Source: Brassica napus
Taxonomy: Eukaryota > Streptophyta > Magnoliopsida > Brassicales > Brassicaceae
Reading direction: 5' to 3'
DNA length: 64,000 nucleotides
Assembly: GCF_020379485.1 (NCBI RefSeq)
Contig: NC_063444.1
Coordinates: forward strand, 168,501-232,500
This document shows positions 1 through 13,539 of the stretch, one piece after another. The translations under genes were made by a program, and so were the position numbers. Under the pieces are notes generated by a model, which did no database searches, had not been told where the DNA came from, and saw only the letters and a program-made list of their open reading frames with translations. Numbering within the stretch: position 1 is the first letter of the stretch; each line of letters opens with the position of its first letter.

Positions 1-3000
1 GGTCAATGAGTTTTAAAACTTTAGTTTTCTCCATTTCGCTTGAAAATCGTGATTTTATAGTGGTTAGTCCACCGATTTAGGGAGTATTACGAAGTTTTAC
101 TAAATTTCTTCATAAAAATATTAGAATGATGCCGATGTAACATGAAAGAGAGTTTAGCATACATTAATAAAAATGTAGAATGTGGTTAGAAATTTTAGAA
201 CAACACTAAAGTATAGGTTTCAATATATAGAGCATTTAACATAAAACTCAGTATTTTCGTACGGGTTAACAGATAGTTATTGAGATAAATTCAGAAAAGA
301 TGACAATAATTTTTTTAAGCATATTTGTATCCTAAACTAACATATGATGATGGTCAAAGAGGTTTGGAATCTTTGTTGTCTCTATTTCTTTTGAAAATTG
401 TGATTTTATAGTGGTTAGTCCACCAATTTAGGGAGTATTATGAAGTTTTACTAAATTTATTGATAAAAAAAATTAGAACTATGCCCATGTACCATGAAAG
501 AGAGTTTAGCATACATTAAAAAAAATGTAGAATGTGGTTAGAAATTTTAGAACAAACTAAAATATAGGTTTCAATATATAGAGCATTTAACGTAAAACTC
601 AATATTTCAGTGTGGATTAACACATAGATTTTGAAAAAAAATTAAAAAATATGACAATTATTTTTTCAAGCATATTTGCATCCAGAACTAACATATGATG
701 ATGGTCAAAGAGGTTTGGAACCTTTGTTGTCTCTATTTCTCTTGAAAATTGTGATTTTATAGTGATTAGTCCACCAATTTAAGGAGTATTATGAAGTTTT
801 ACTAAATTTACTGATAAAAAAATTAGAACTATGCCCACGAACCATGAAAGTGAATTTATCATACATTAATAAAAATGTAGATAGCGGTTAGAAATTTTAG
901 AACAACACTAAAGTATAGGTTTCAATATATAGAGCATTTAACGTAAAACTCAATATTTCCGTACGGGTTAACACAAAAATTTTGAGAAAAATTCAAAAAA
1001 TATGACAATAATTCTTTTAAGCATATTTAAATCCTGAACTTACATACAAAGATGTTCAAAGAGGTGTGGAACCTTTGTTGTCTCCATTTCTCTTGAAAAT
1101 CATGTTTTATAGTGGTTAGTCCACCGATTTAAGGAATATTATGTAGTTTTACTAAATTTATTTATAAAAATATTAGAATGATGCCCATGTAACATGAAAG
1201 AGATTTTATCATACATTAATACAAATGTAAAATGTGGTTATAAATTTTAAAACAGCAATAAAGTATAGGTTTCAATATATAGAGAATTTAACATAAAACT
1301 CAATGTTTTCGTATGAGTTAACACATAGATATTGCGAAAAATTCAAAAAATATGACAATAATTTTTTTAACCATATTTGCATTCTGAACTAACATATGAT
1401 GATGGTCAAAGAGTTTTGGAAACTTTGTTGTCTCCATTTCTCTTGAAAATTGTGATTTTATAGTGGTTAGTCAACCGATTTCGGGAGTATTATGAAGTTT
1501 TACTAAATTTCTTCATAAAAATATTAGAATGATGCCCATGTAACATGAAAGAGGGTTTAGCATACATTAATAAAAATGTATAATGTGGTTAGAAATTTTA
1601 GAACAACACTAAAGTATAGGTTTCAATATATAGAGCATTTAACATAAAACTCAGTATTTATGGGTTAACACATAGATATTGAGATAAATTCAAAAATTAT
1701 GACAATAATTTTTTTAAGCATATTTTTATCCTGAACTAACATATGATGATTGTCAAAGAGGTTTGGAATCTTTGTTGTCTCTATTTTTCTTGGAAATTGT
1801 GATTTTATAGTGGTTAGTCCACCAATTAAAGGAGTATTACGAAGTTTTACTAAATTTATTGATAAAAAAAATTAGAACTATGCCCATGTACCATGAAAGA
1901 GAGTTTAGCATACATTAATAAAAATGTATAATATGGTTAGAAATTTTAGAGCAAACTAAAATATAGGTTTCAATATATAGAGCATTTAACGTAAAACTCA
2001 ATATTTCCGTATGGGTTAACACATAGATTTTGAGAAAAATTCAAAAAATATGACAATAATAATTGTTTCAAGCATATTTGCATCCAGAACTAACATATGA
2101 TGATGTTCAAAAAGATTTGAAACCCTTGTTGTTTTTATTTCTCTTGAAAATAGTGATTTTATAGTAGTTAGTCCACCAATTTAAATAGTATTACGAAGTT
2201 TTACTAAATTTCTTCATAAAAATATTAGAATGATGCCGATGTAACATGAAAGAGAGTTTAGCATACATTAATAAAAATGTAGAATGTGGTTAGAAATTTT
2301 AGAACAACACTAAAGTATAGGTTTCAATATATAGAGCATTTAACGTAAAACTCAATATTTTTGTATGGGTTAGCACATAGATATTGAGATAAATTCAAAA
2401 AAAAATGTCAATAATTTTTTTAAGCATATTTGTATCCTGAACTAACATATGATGATGGTCAAAGAGGTTTGAAACCTTTGTTGTCTCTATTTCCCTTGAA
2501 AATAGTGATTTTATAGTTGTTAATCCACCAATTTAAGGAGTATTTTGAAGTTATATTAAATTTATTGATAAAAAAATTAGAACTATGCCATGTACCGTGA
2601 AAGTTAGTTTAGAATACATTAATAAAAATGTAGATAGTGGTTAGAAATTTTAGAACAACACTAAAGTATAGGTTTCAGTATATAGAGCATTTAACGTAAA
2701 ACTCAATATTTTCGTACGGGTTTATACAAAGATTTTGAGAAAAATTCAAAAAATATGACAATATTTTTTTAAACCATATTTGCATTCTGAACTAACATAT
2801 GATGATGGTCAAAGAGTTTTGGAACCTTTTTTGTCTCTATTTCTCTTGAAAATCGTGATTTTATAGTGGTTAGTCCATCGATTTTGAGAGTATTATGAAG
2901 TTTTACTAAATTTTTTCATAAAAATATTAGAATGATGCCCATGTAACATGAAAGAGGGTTTAGCATACATTAATAAAAATGTAGAATGTGATTATAAATT

Positions 3001-6000
3001 TTAGAACAACACTAAAATATAGGTTTCAATATATAGAGCATTTAACATAAAACTCAGTATTTTCGTATGGGTTAACACATAGATATTGAGATAAATTCAA
3101 AAAATATGACAATAATTTTCTTAAGCATATTTGTATCATGAACTAACATATGATGATGGTCAAAGAGGTTTGGAATCTTTTTTGTCCCTATTTCTCTTGA
3201 AAATTGTGATTTTATAGTGGTTAGTCCACCAATTTAAGGAGTATTATGAAGTTTTACTAAATTTATTGATAAAAAAAATTAGAACTATGCCCATGTACCA
3301 TGAAAGAGATAGCATACATTAATAAAAATGTAGACTGTGGTTAGAAATTTTAGAACAAACTAAAATATAGGTTTCAATATATAGAGCATTTAACGTAAAA
3401 TTCAATATTTTCGTATGGGTTAACACATAGATTTTGGGAAAAATTCAAAAAATGTGACAATAATTTTTTCAAGCATATTTGCATCCAGAACTAACTTATG
3501 ATGATGGTCAAAGAGGTTTGGAACCTTTGTTGTATCTATTTCTCTTGAAAATAGTGATTTTATAGTAGTTAGTCCACTCATTTAGGGAGTATTATGAAGT
3601 TTTACTAAATTTATTGCTAAAAAAATTAGAACTATGCCCATGTATCATGAAAGAGAGTTTAGCATACATTAATCCAAATGTAGATTGTGGTTAGAAATTT
3701 TAGAACTACACTAAAGTATATGTTTCAATATATAGAGCATTTAACATAAAACTCAGTATTTTCGTATGGGTTAAAACATAGATATTGAGATAAATTCAAA
3801 AAAAATGACAATAATTTTTGTAATCATATTTGTATCCTGAACTAACATGTTATGATAGTCAAAGAGGCTTGGAACCTTTGTTGTCTATATTTCTCTTGAA
3901 AATAGTGATTTTATAGTGGTTAATCCACCAATTTAAGGAGTATTTTGAAGTTTTACTAAATTTATTGATAAAAAATTAGAAATATGCCCACGTACCATGA
4001 AAGTGAGTTTATCATACATTAATAAAAATGTAGATAGCGGTTAGAAATTTTAGAACAACACTAAATTATAGGTTTCAATATAAAGAGCATTTAACGTAAA
4101 ACTCAATATTTTCGTACGGGTTAACACAAAGATTTTGAGAAAAATTTAAAAAATATGACAATAATTCTTTTAAGCATATTTACATCATGAACTTACATAC
4201 GAAGATGGTCAAAGAGGTGTGGAACCTTTGTTGTCTCCATTTCTCTTGAAAATCGTGATTCTATAGTTGTTAGTCCACCGATTTTGGGAGAATTAAGAAG
4301 TTTTACAAAATTTATTCATAAAAATATTAGAACGATCCTCATGTACTATGAAAGAGAGTTTAGCATACATTAATCCAAATGTTGAATATCGTTAGAAATT
4401 TTAGAACAACACTAAAGTATAGGTTTCAATATATAGAGCATTTAACATAAAACTCAATAATTTTGTATGAGTTAACACATAGATATTGAGATAAATTCAA
4501 AAAAAAATGACAATAATTTTTTTAAGCATATTTGTATCCTGAAATAAAATATGATGATGGTCAAAGAGATTTGGAACCTTTGTTGTCTCTATTTCTCTTG
4601 AAAATAGTGATTTTATAGTGCTTAATCCACCAATTTAAGGAGTATTTTGAAGTTTTACTAAATTTATTGATAAAAAAATTAGAACTATGCCCATGTACCA
4701 TTAAAGTAAGTTTAGCATACATTAATAAAAATGTAGATAGTGGTTAGAAATTTTAGAACAACACTAAAGTATAGGTTTCAATATATAGAGCATTTAACAT
4801 AAAACTCAATATTTTTGTATGAGTTAACACATAGATATTGAGATAAATTCAAAAAAAATGACAATTATTTTTTTAAGCATATTTGTATCCTGAAATAAAA
4901 TATGATGATGGTCAAAGAGGTTTGGAACCTTTGTTGTCTCTATTTCTCTTGAAAATAGTGATTTTATAATGGTTAATCCACCAATTTTAGGAGTATTTTG
5001 AAGTTTTACTAAATTTATTGATAAAAAAATTAAAACTATGACCATGTACCATGAAAGTAAGTTTAGCATACATTGATAAAAATGTAGATAGTGGTTAGAA
5101 ATTTTAGAACAACACTAAAGTATAGGTTTCAATCTATAGAGCATTTAACGTAAAACTCAATATTTTCGTACGAGTTTATACAAGATTTGGAGAAAAATTC
5201 AAAAAATATGACAATAATTTTTTTAACCATATTTGCATTCTGAAATATTATATGATGATGGTCAAAGAGTTTTAGAACCTTTGTTGTCTCTATTTCTCGT
5301 GAAAATCGTGATTTTATAGTGGTTAGTCCACCGATTTAGGGAGTATTATGAAGTTTTACTAAATTTTTTCATACAAATATTAGAATGATGCCCATGTAAC
5401 ATGAAAGAGAGATTAGAATATATTAATAAAAATGTAGAATGTGGTTAGAAATTTTAGAACAACACTAAAGTATAGGTTTCAATATATAGAGCATTTAACA
5501 TAAAACTCATTATTTTCGTATGGGGTAACACATAGATATTGAGATAAATTCAAAAAATATGACAATAATTTTTTTAAGCATATTTGTATCCTGAACTAAC
5601 ATATTATGATAGTCAAAGAGGTTTGGAACCATTGTTGTCTCTATTTCTCTTGAAAATAGTGATTTTATAGTGGTTAATCCACCAATTTAAGGAGTATTTT
5701 GAAGTTTTACTAAATTTATTGATAAAAAAAAATAGAATTATGCCCACGTACCATGAAAGTGAGTTTATCATACATTAATAAAAATGTAGATAGCGGTTAG
5801 AAATTTTAGAACAACACTAAAGTATAGGTTTCAATATAGAGAGCATTTAACGTAAAACTCTATATATCCGTACGGGTTAACACAAAAATTTTGAGAAAAA
5901 TTCAAAAAATATAATAATTCTTTTAAGCATATTTAAATCCTGAACTTACATACAAAGATGTTCAAAGAGGTGTGAAACCTTTGTTGTCTCAATTTCTCTT

Positions 6001-9000
6001 GAAAATCATGTTTTATAGTGGTTAGTCCACCGATTTAAGAAATATTATGTAGTTTTACTAAATTTATTCATAAAAATATTAGAATGATGCCCATGTAACA
6101 TGAAAGATATTTTATCATACATTAATACAAATGTAGAATGTGGATAGAAATTTTAAAACAGCACTAAAGTATAGGTTTCAATATATAGAGAATTTAACGT
6201 AAAACTCAATATTTTTGTATGGGTTAACACATAGATTTTGAGAAAAAATCAAAAAATATGACAATAATTTTTTTAAGCATAATTGAATCCTGAACTAACA
6301 TATGAAGATGGTCAATGAGTTTTGGAACCTCTGTTGTCTATATTTCTCTTGAAAATCGTGATTTTATAGTAGTTAGTCCACAGATTTAGGGAGTATTATG
6401 AAGTTTTACTAAATTTATTCATAAACATATTAGAACGATGTTCATGTACCATGAAATAGAGTTTAGAATACATTAATAAAAATCTAGAATGTGGTTAGAA
6501 ATTTTAGAACAACACTAAAGTATAGGTTTCAATATATAGAGCATTTAACATAAAACTCAATATTTTCGTAAGGGTTAACACATAGATATTGAGATAAATT
6601 CAAAAGATATGACTAAATTTTTTTTAAGAATATTTGCATCCTGAACTAACATATGATGATGGTGAAAGAGGTTTGAAACCTTTGTTGTCTCCATTTCTCT
6701 TAAAAATAGTGATTTTATCGTAGTTATAGTCCACTATTTATAAAGTATTTTTAAGTTTTACTAAATTTATTGATAAAAAAATTAAAACGATGCCAATGTA
6801 CCATGAAATAGAGTTTATGACACATTAATACAAATGTAGAATGTGGTTAGAAATTTTAGAACAACACTGAAGTATATGTTTCTATATATAGAGCATTTAA
6901 CGTAAAACTAATATTTTCGTACGGGTTAACACAAAGATTTTGAGAAAAATTCAAAAAATATGACAATAAATTTTTAAGCATATTTTCATCTTGAACTAAC
7001 ATACGAAGATGGTCACAGAGGTGTGGAACCTTTATTGTCTTCATTTCTCTTGAAAATCATGTTTTATAATGGTTAGTCCACCTATTTAAGGAATATTATG
7101 AAGTTTTACTAAATGTTTTGATAAAAATAATTAGAATGATGCCCATATACCATGAAAGAGAGTTTAGCATACATTACTCCAAATGTAGAATGTGGTTAGA
7201 AATTTTAGAACAACACTAAAGTATAAGTTTTTATATATAGAGCATTTAACGTAAAACTCAATATTTTTGTATGGGTTAACACATAGATTTTGAGAAAAAT
7301 TCAAAAAAATATGAAAATAATTTTTTAAGCATATTTGATGATGGTCAAAGAGGTTTGGAACCTTTCTTGTCTCAAATTCTCTTGAAAATAGCGATTTTAT
7401 AGTGGTTAGTCCACCATGGAGTATTATGAAGTTTTACTAAAATTTATTGATAAATAAAATTAGAACGATGTCCATGTACCATGAAAGAGAGTTTAGCATA
7501 CATTAATAAAAATGTAGAATGAGGTTAAAAATTTTAGAACAACACTAAAGTATAGGTTTCAATATATAGAACATTTAACGAAAATTTCAATATTTCCGTA
7601 CGGGTTAATACAAAGATTTTGAGAAAAATTCAAAAAATATGACAATAATTCTTTTAAGCATATTTACATCATGAACTTACATACGAAGATGTTCAAAGAG
7701 GTGTGGAACCTTTGTTGTCTCCATTTCTCTTGAAAATCGTGTTTTATAGTGGTTAGTCCACCGATTTAAGGAATATTATGTAGTTTTACTAAATTTATTC
7801 ATAAAAATATTAGAATGATGCACATATAACATGAAAGAGAGTTTAGCATAGATTAATCCAAATTTAGAATGTGGTGAGAAATTTTGGAACAATACTAAAG
7901 TATATATTTCAATATATAGAGCATTTAACATAAAACTAATACATAGATTTTGAGAAAAATTCAAAAAATATGACAATAATTTTTTCAAGCATATTTGCAT
8001 CCTGGACTAACATATGATGATGGTCAAAGAGGTTTAGAACAATTGTTGTCTACATTTCTCTTGAAAATCGTTATTTTATAGTGGTTAGTCCACCGATTTA
8101 AGGAGTATTATGAAGTTTTATTAAATTTGTTGATAAAAAAATTATAACAATGCCCATGTAACATGAAGGAGAGTTTAGCATACATAAACAAAAATTTAGA
8201 ATGTGGTTATAAATTTTAGAACAACACTAAAGTATAGGTTTCAATATATAGAGCATTTAACATAAAACTCAATATTTTTGTATATGTTAACACATAGATT
8301 TTGAGAAAAATTCAAAAAATATGACTAAAATTTTTTTATGCATATTTGCATCCTGAACTAACATATGATGATGGTCAAAGAGGTTTGGAACCTTTTTTTG
8401 TCTTCATTTCTCTTGAAAATGGTGATTTTATCGTAGTTATAGTCCACCTATTTATAGAGTATTTTTAAGTTTTACTAAATTTATTGATAAAAAAATTAAA
8501 ACGATGTCAATGTACCATGAAATAGAGTTTAGCATACATTAATACAAATGTAGAATATAGTTAAAAATTTTAGAACAACACTGAAGTATAAGTTTCAATA
8601 TATAGAGAATTTAACGTAAAACTCAATATTTTCGTATGGGTTAACACAGATTTTGAGAAAATTTCAAAAAATATGATAATAATTTTTTTAACCATATTTG
8701 CATCTTGAACTAACATATGAAGATGGTCAAAGAGGTTTGAAACCTTTGTTGTCTCTATTTCTCTTGAAAATCGTGATTTTATAGTGGTTAGTCCACCGAT
8801 TTAGAGAGTGTTATGAAGTTTTACTAGATTTATTGATAAAAAAATTAGAATGATGCCTATGTACCATGAAAGAGAGTTTAGCATACAGTAATCTAGATAT
8901 AGAATGTGGTTAGAAATTTTAGAACAACACTAAAGTATAAGTTTCTATATATAGAGCATTTAACGTAAAACTAATATTTTCGTACGGGTTAACACATAGA

Positions 9001-10157
9001 TTTTGAGAAAAATTCAAAAAATATGACAATAAATTTTTAAGCATATTTACATCCTGATCTAACATACGAAGATGGTCAAAAAGGTGTGAAACCTTTGTTG
9101 TCTTCATTTCTCTTGAAAATCGTGTTTTATAGTGGTTAGTCCACCTATTTAAGGAATATTATGAAGTTTTACTAAATTTTTTGATAAAAATAATTAGAAT
9201 GATGTCCATATACCATGAAAGAGAGTTTGACATACAGTAATCCAAATGTAGAATGTGGTTGGAAATTTTAGAATAACACTAAAGTATAAGTTTTTATATA
9301 TAGAGCATTTAACGTAAAACTCAATATTTTTGTAAGGGTTAACACGATGCTCATGTACATATAGATTTTGAGAAAAATTTTGAGAAAAATTCAAAAAATA
9401 TAAAAATGATTTTTTAAGCATATTTTATGATGGTCAAAGAGGTTTGGAACCTTTCTTGTCTCAATTTCTCTTGAAAATAGTGATTTTATAGTGGTTAGTC
9501 CACCATGAAGTATTATGAAGTTTTACTAAAATTTATTGATAAATAAAATTAGAACGATGCTCATGTACCATGAAAGAGAGTTTATCATACATTAATAAAA
9601 ATGTAGAATGTGGTTAGAAATTTTAGAACAACACTAAAGTATATGTTTCATTATATAGAGCATTTAACGTAAAACTCCATATTTTCTTATGGGGTTAACA
9701 AATAGATATTGAGCAAAATTCAAAAATATGACAATAATTTTTTTAAGCATACTTGCATCCTGAAATAACATATGAAGATGGTCAAAGATATTTGGAACCT
9801 TTGTTGTCTCTATTTCTCTTGAAAATCGTGATTTTATAGTGGTTAGTCCACCAATTTAGAGAGTATTATGAAGTTTTACTAGATTTATTGATAAAAAAAT
9901 TGGAACGATGCCCATGTACCATGAAATAGAGTTTATCATACATTAATCCAAATGTAGAATTTGGTTACAAGTTTTAGATTAACACTAAAGTATAGGTTTT
10001 CAATATATAGAACATTTAACGTAAAACTCAATATTTTCGTATGGGTTAACACATAAATTTTGAGAAAAATTAAAAATAATAATATTTGCATCATGAACTA
10101 ACATATGAAGATGGTCAAAGAGGTTTGGAACCTTTGTTGTCTCTATTTCTCTTGAAA
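1..10157. repeat. Tandem satellite array, ~351-bp monomer, about 29 copies
   Basis: A recurring landmark (GGTCAAAGAGGTTTGGAACC or close variants) appears at 1, 352, 703, 1054, 1404, 1751, 2104, 2457, 2807, 3158 and so on to 10113, so the period is 348-353 bp. Monomers are strongly AT-rich and clearly diverged from one another. Three intervals are short (331-333 bp: 7011-7343, 7691-8022, 9780-10113) and one is long (358 bp: 9074-9432, with an internal duplication around 9343-9392). The array is cut off by the left window edge and ends abruptly at about 10157. The many short open frames inside are satellite readings, not genes. A ~350-bp satellite class is known from Brassica subtelomeres; whether this is that family is inference. 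Confidence 0.95.
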
Positions 10158-10204
10158 GGTTTCTCCGGGTTATTTGTAGCTTACTTTACACGCATCATTA
10201 AGAA

Positions 10205-11360
10205 TCCCCTATATATTAAAGGAGAATCACTTTTTAAACTTACCTTAAAAGCTTATTAGCAAGGAATGTGACTTGGTGACGTGGCTTCACGAGAAGCTTT
10301 TATTTATTAAAACGCTTAGGTGTCACGTAGAGAATGTTTCTCACCAAAACTGTGAATTTAATGTATTCACATTAACATTCATTTAAAAGAACTTCATACT
10401 ATCTATAATTTTCTCGACGAACACTTTTACGTGATAAACCTTCAGCTTCATGTTCGATTAGTTTATTTATCAATCCTCTCAATATAATCATAGCATCAAT
10501 AAAGATTCCTTATTCCTCTATACATTTATGTTAAAAACGGTAACTCATCTGATCTATCGCCATTAAGTCGACAGAATCTGTAGAGACGACAAAGCGATGA
10601 AACTTTAGTACGATGCCAAGTGTTAATGAAAGAACATTTTTCTCCATACCTGCTTTTATGAATTTAGCATAGCATTCACGTTCTTGAGAACCGCCTCTCA
10701 TTGTCGTACTCGGTTTTGTTATTGCCCGATGAGGTGATCTCTGTTTCGAGGAGACTGAATCACTGTAAATCGTCTTGGTTTAGTGTATTAGTCTTCTCGA
10801 GCAAGCAATATAAGCATGCGAGTGTCACCACCTTCGCCGCCATGAGAGCTCTGCATTAGACGACCTTGAAGATAAGAAGAAACTTCCAGGAATGAACCAC
10901 CAGCAAGTCTTACGTGTTGGTCGCATCTGGAACAACCTTTACAATTTAGAGGGTCAAATAACCTTCAATTTCTTTTATTATGCAACTATGTTTTCTGAAT
11001 TTAAAGGAGTTATACTTTTTTATTTCACACAGTTATTGTTTTGCTTATAATATGTTATTGATCCATTTTTTGATTTTATTTGTTAAACCCCTAAGTTCAT
11101 AACTACTACAACGTGATAGGCGAAATATAAAAAAATTATTTTCCAAAGCTTCTTTTCAAACTTGCAAACACTATATATTAAATTTTAATATTACTGAATC
11201 CATTATAAAAAGTCTATGGCTTCGCCCCTGATAACAATCATACCTTTAGTTCTATTTAACTATCGCTTAAAGTATACCTTATGTTATACATAATCGTAAT
11301 ATATAATTTTAATATTAATATAGACTTCTTATCCCGCGTAAAACGCGGGTTAATATAAGT
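10205..11360 (+). mobile_element. Probable decayed non-autonomous Helitron
   Basis: The left end reads TCCCCTATATATTAAAGGAG directly after an A, which resembles the TC...TATTAAA start of Brassicaceae Helitrons. The right end carries the hairpin CCCGCG-TAAAA-CGCGGG (11333-11349) followed by TTAATATAAGTA, where a Helitron would end in CTAG/CTRR about 10 bases after the stem. That terminal CTRR is not intact. There are no inverted repeats or target-site duplication, as expected for Helitrons. The interior (for example 10560-10930) is less AT-rich and might hold a captured gene fragment, but I recognise no protein. The element starts about 48 bp after the satellite ends. Confidence 0.5.
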
Positions 11361-12297
11361 ATGTGATATTCACAACATGCTGAAGTCTATTATTTTACAT
11401 ATGCTTATAATTTAGTCGTCAAATGTCACATTACATACAAACAAACAAAACGTCTCAAAAACTATAGTCTAATAATAATCACAAGTTTAAAATTAGCTCT
11501 TGTATCCAAAAGAATTGATCCTCTAAGTCTCCATAAACTAAAGATTTCACAACATCTCTGTTTAAATAAAGTGAACTAAACTCGAATAGTAGTCTAATAT
11601 TGTTTGTTAGTTTAAAGCATAAGAACTTCGATAGGTAACAACGTACTGAAATGGAATTTTTTTAAATACGAGTTTCAGAAAACTCATGGAAATGATGTTT
11701 CGCCTTCGTTTCCAAGTTATCAAACCTTATAGAATTGCGAGATCACTAAATAAGAGTATGAGTAGATGAGTAGCTATGAAACGTGAACACGGGCGACGGT
11801 GGTGGGTATGGAGCCCGTGGGCCACGGTGCATGCAAGCTGTTCTTGTCGGATACTAACCTAACAACGTCTCCCTCCGCCGTGGGTCGCCGTCCCTTTCCT
11901 GTCTCCGCCGAATGGACCTCTTCCTCTCTCTCTCCCCCACGTGTGTTTCTTTCTCATCCCTACAATTTTCTTAATTAATTTATTATCTTCCTAAATCCTA
12001 ATAGATATTCTTGATACATTATTTTCATACGCCTGGTTAATTTATAAATTATTTTCGCAACTTTTTTCTTTTGTAAAAATGCTTTCAATTTAAAAAGCAA
12101 GATACAAGATGTGATTTGTTAGAATACATCGTTTGGAAAAGTTAGATATATAATATGAGCGATGAAAGAGCTATAAAAACATAAGCTTTGTACAGCTCTT
12201 TAGTTTGCCAAACATAGAAAGATTTTTGTTCGCTTGATTAGGTATCTCAACCCCTACGGCCTCGTTTTCCTTTTCCACGAACTGTCAACCATTCTAT
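11361..12297. other. Intergenic; contains a GC-rich block
   Basis: No gene recognised. Most of it is AT-rich. About 11780-11960 is distinctly GC-rich with CCGCCG, CCGTGGGTCGCCGTCC and CCACGTGTG (G-box core) motifs and a CT-rich tract, which looks like an old promoter or 5'-leader, or a fragment of a lost gene. Confidence 0.4.
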
Positions 12298-13539
12298 TCA
12301 TTGGTACTTTTGTGTAGATTTGATGAGCCTACCCCCTCTTGAGACACTTCCAAATTCATCCATTTGCTCATTAGTATGAAAATCACTTTCCATATTAACA
12401 TGCTCTTGGACATACTCGGTTGTAAAAGGGGTCATGATTAAAAGATCATTTCCTGAGAGTGTAATACCCTCATTCATGATAATATTAGATGGGACATCGT
12501 CTATAACTTGGGAAGTAGTGTAAGCAGATGATGAACCTGCTAGTGTAGAGGCTGGAGTAGACTTGGCATCCGAAGATGATCTTAGAAAAGCAAAAGCAGT
12601 GGAGCTTTCCTTAAGAGAAGAAGACACCTGAGGAGACAATGAATCTGTAGATGTTGACGACGTTTCTGTACTTTCGAATTGGGAGGGAGAATGTTGAGGC
12701 AGATGCGGAAACGCACTCACAGCCTTGTTGATCTATGATGCCTTCTCATTAGAAACATTGTTTTCCAACAAAGAGTCAATATCAACCACATGAATCTCCA
12801 AATCTTCTTGAGCCGATTTACTTTTATTTGTGGAGTCATTTTTGTCTTCCTTAAGTAGACATCTTTTTGCTTTGTGATCTAGACTCTCACGTCTTTCACA
12901 AGTTGAAGGAATCCAAGAGTAGACCACATCAACTAAAAAAATATTACCAAGCTTGTCATCCACTGCGATTTGTTTGGGGAAGTTCTTGTCATGCTCTATT
13001 TCCACTAAAATCTTAGCCTCTCCTATGTTTAAGGGATCTAGCCTTGGCTTGTGAGTGAACATGGGCCGCCTAGGCCAGAAGCAATGTGAGAAATTCCAAG
13101 CCTGGAATGACAAGTGGTTGGAATATTTTTTAGTCACCCAAGCTGGTACAGTGGAGATTTCAGGGATTTTCAGTGTGCCTACTGAATTCCAAGGAGCCAC
13201 AAACATTAAGCAATCGTCTACATGCCAAACACTTTGTTGAATGATCCAACTCCTTGTCTCTTTGTGTGGAACATGGAAAAGGTAGGATGATTCTCCTAGT
13301 TTCCGACTAACAATTTTGCAGCTTCTAGTCCATAGACAGTTTACAACAGCATGTGTAAGACCACCCGAGGGAACATAACAGCGATGAAATTGCCCAATTA
13401 CATATTCTCCTACGTTCTCAGGACCTAGTTGAAGTACCTTAATTGGGATGATGATCTCAGAAGTGCCATCAAGTCTGAAAGGACCAGCTCGATACAAGTT
13501 TTTGGTAGCCGGATTATTTTCACAACTTGTCAATGACAC
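12298..13539 (-). pseudogene. LINE ORF1-type remnant (DUF4283 / CCHC zinc-knuckle protein)
   Basis: Two minus-strand open segments (13539-12733 and 12720-12298) lie in the same frame, separated by a single TAG at 12735-12733, so this is one frame with a nonsense change. The first part has the DUF4283-like stretch with VWHVDDCLMFVAPWNS, then MFTHKPRLDPLNIGEAKILVE and NIFLVDVVYSWIPSTCE. That layout is typical of the gag-like ORF1 protein of Brassicaceae LINE-1 elements. The following zinc knuckle (CERRESLDHKAKRC) should be C-X2-C-X4-H-X4-C, but its second Cys is Arg. The 140 codons after the stop are Ser/Thr-rich. No ATG opens the frame: it runs upstream to a TGA near 13600. No endonuclease or reverse transcriptase lies nearby, so this is a fragment. 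Confidence 0.75.

Noticed and set aside
4824..9421. Minus-strand open frames of 60-80 codons in the satellite
   Set aside because: They recur once per monomer with the monomer's variants, lack any protein features, and simply read the repeat.
1..10157. CRISPR-like direct repeats
   Set aside because: The repeat has no spacers, the whole 351-bp unit is repeated, and the sequence is a plant nuclear satellite.
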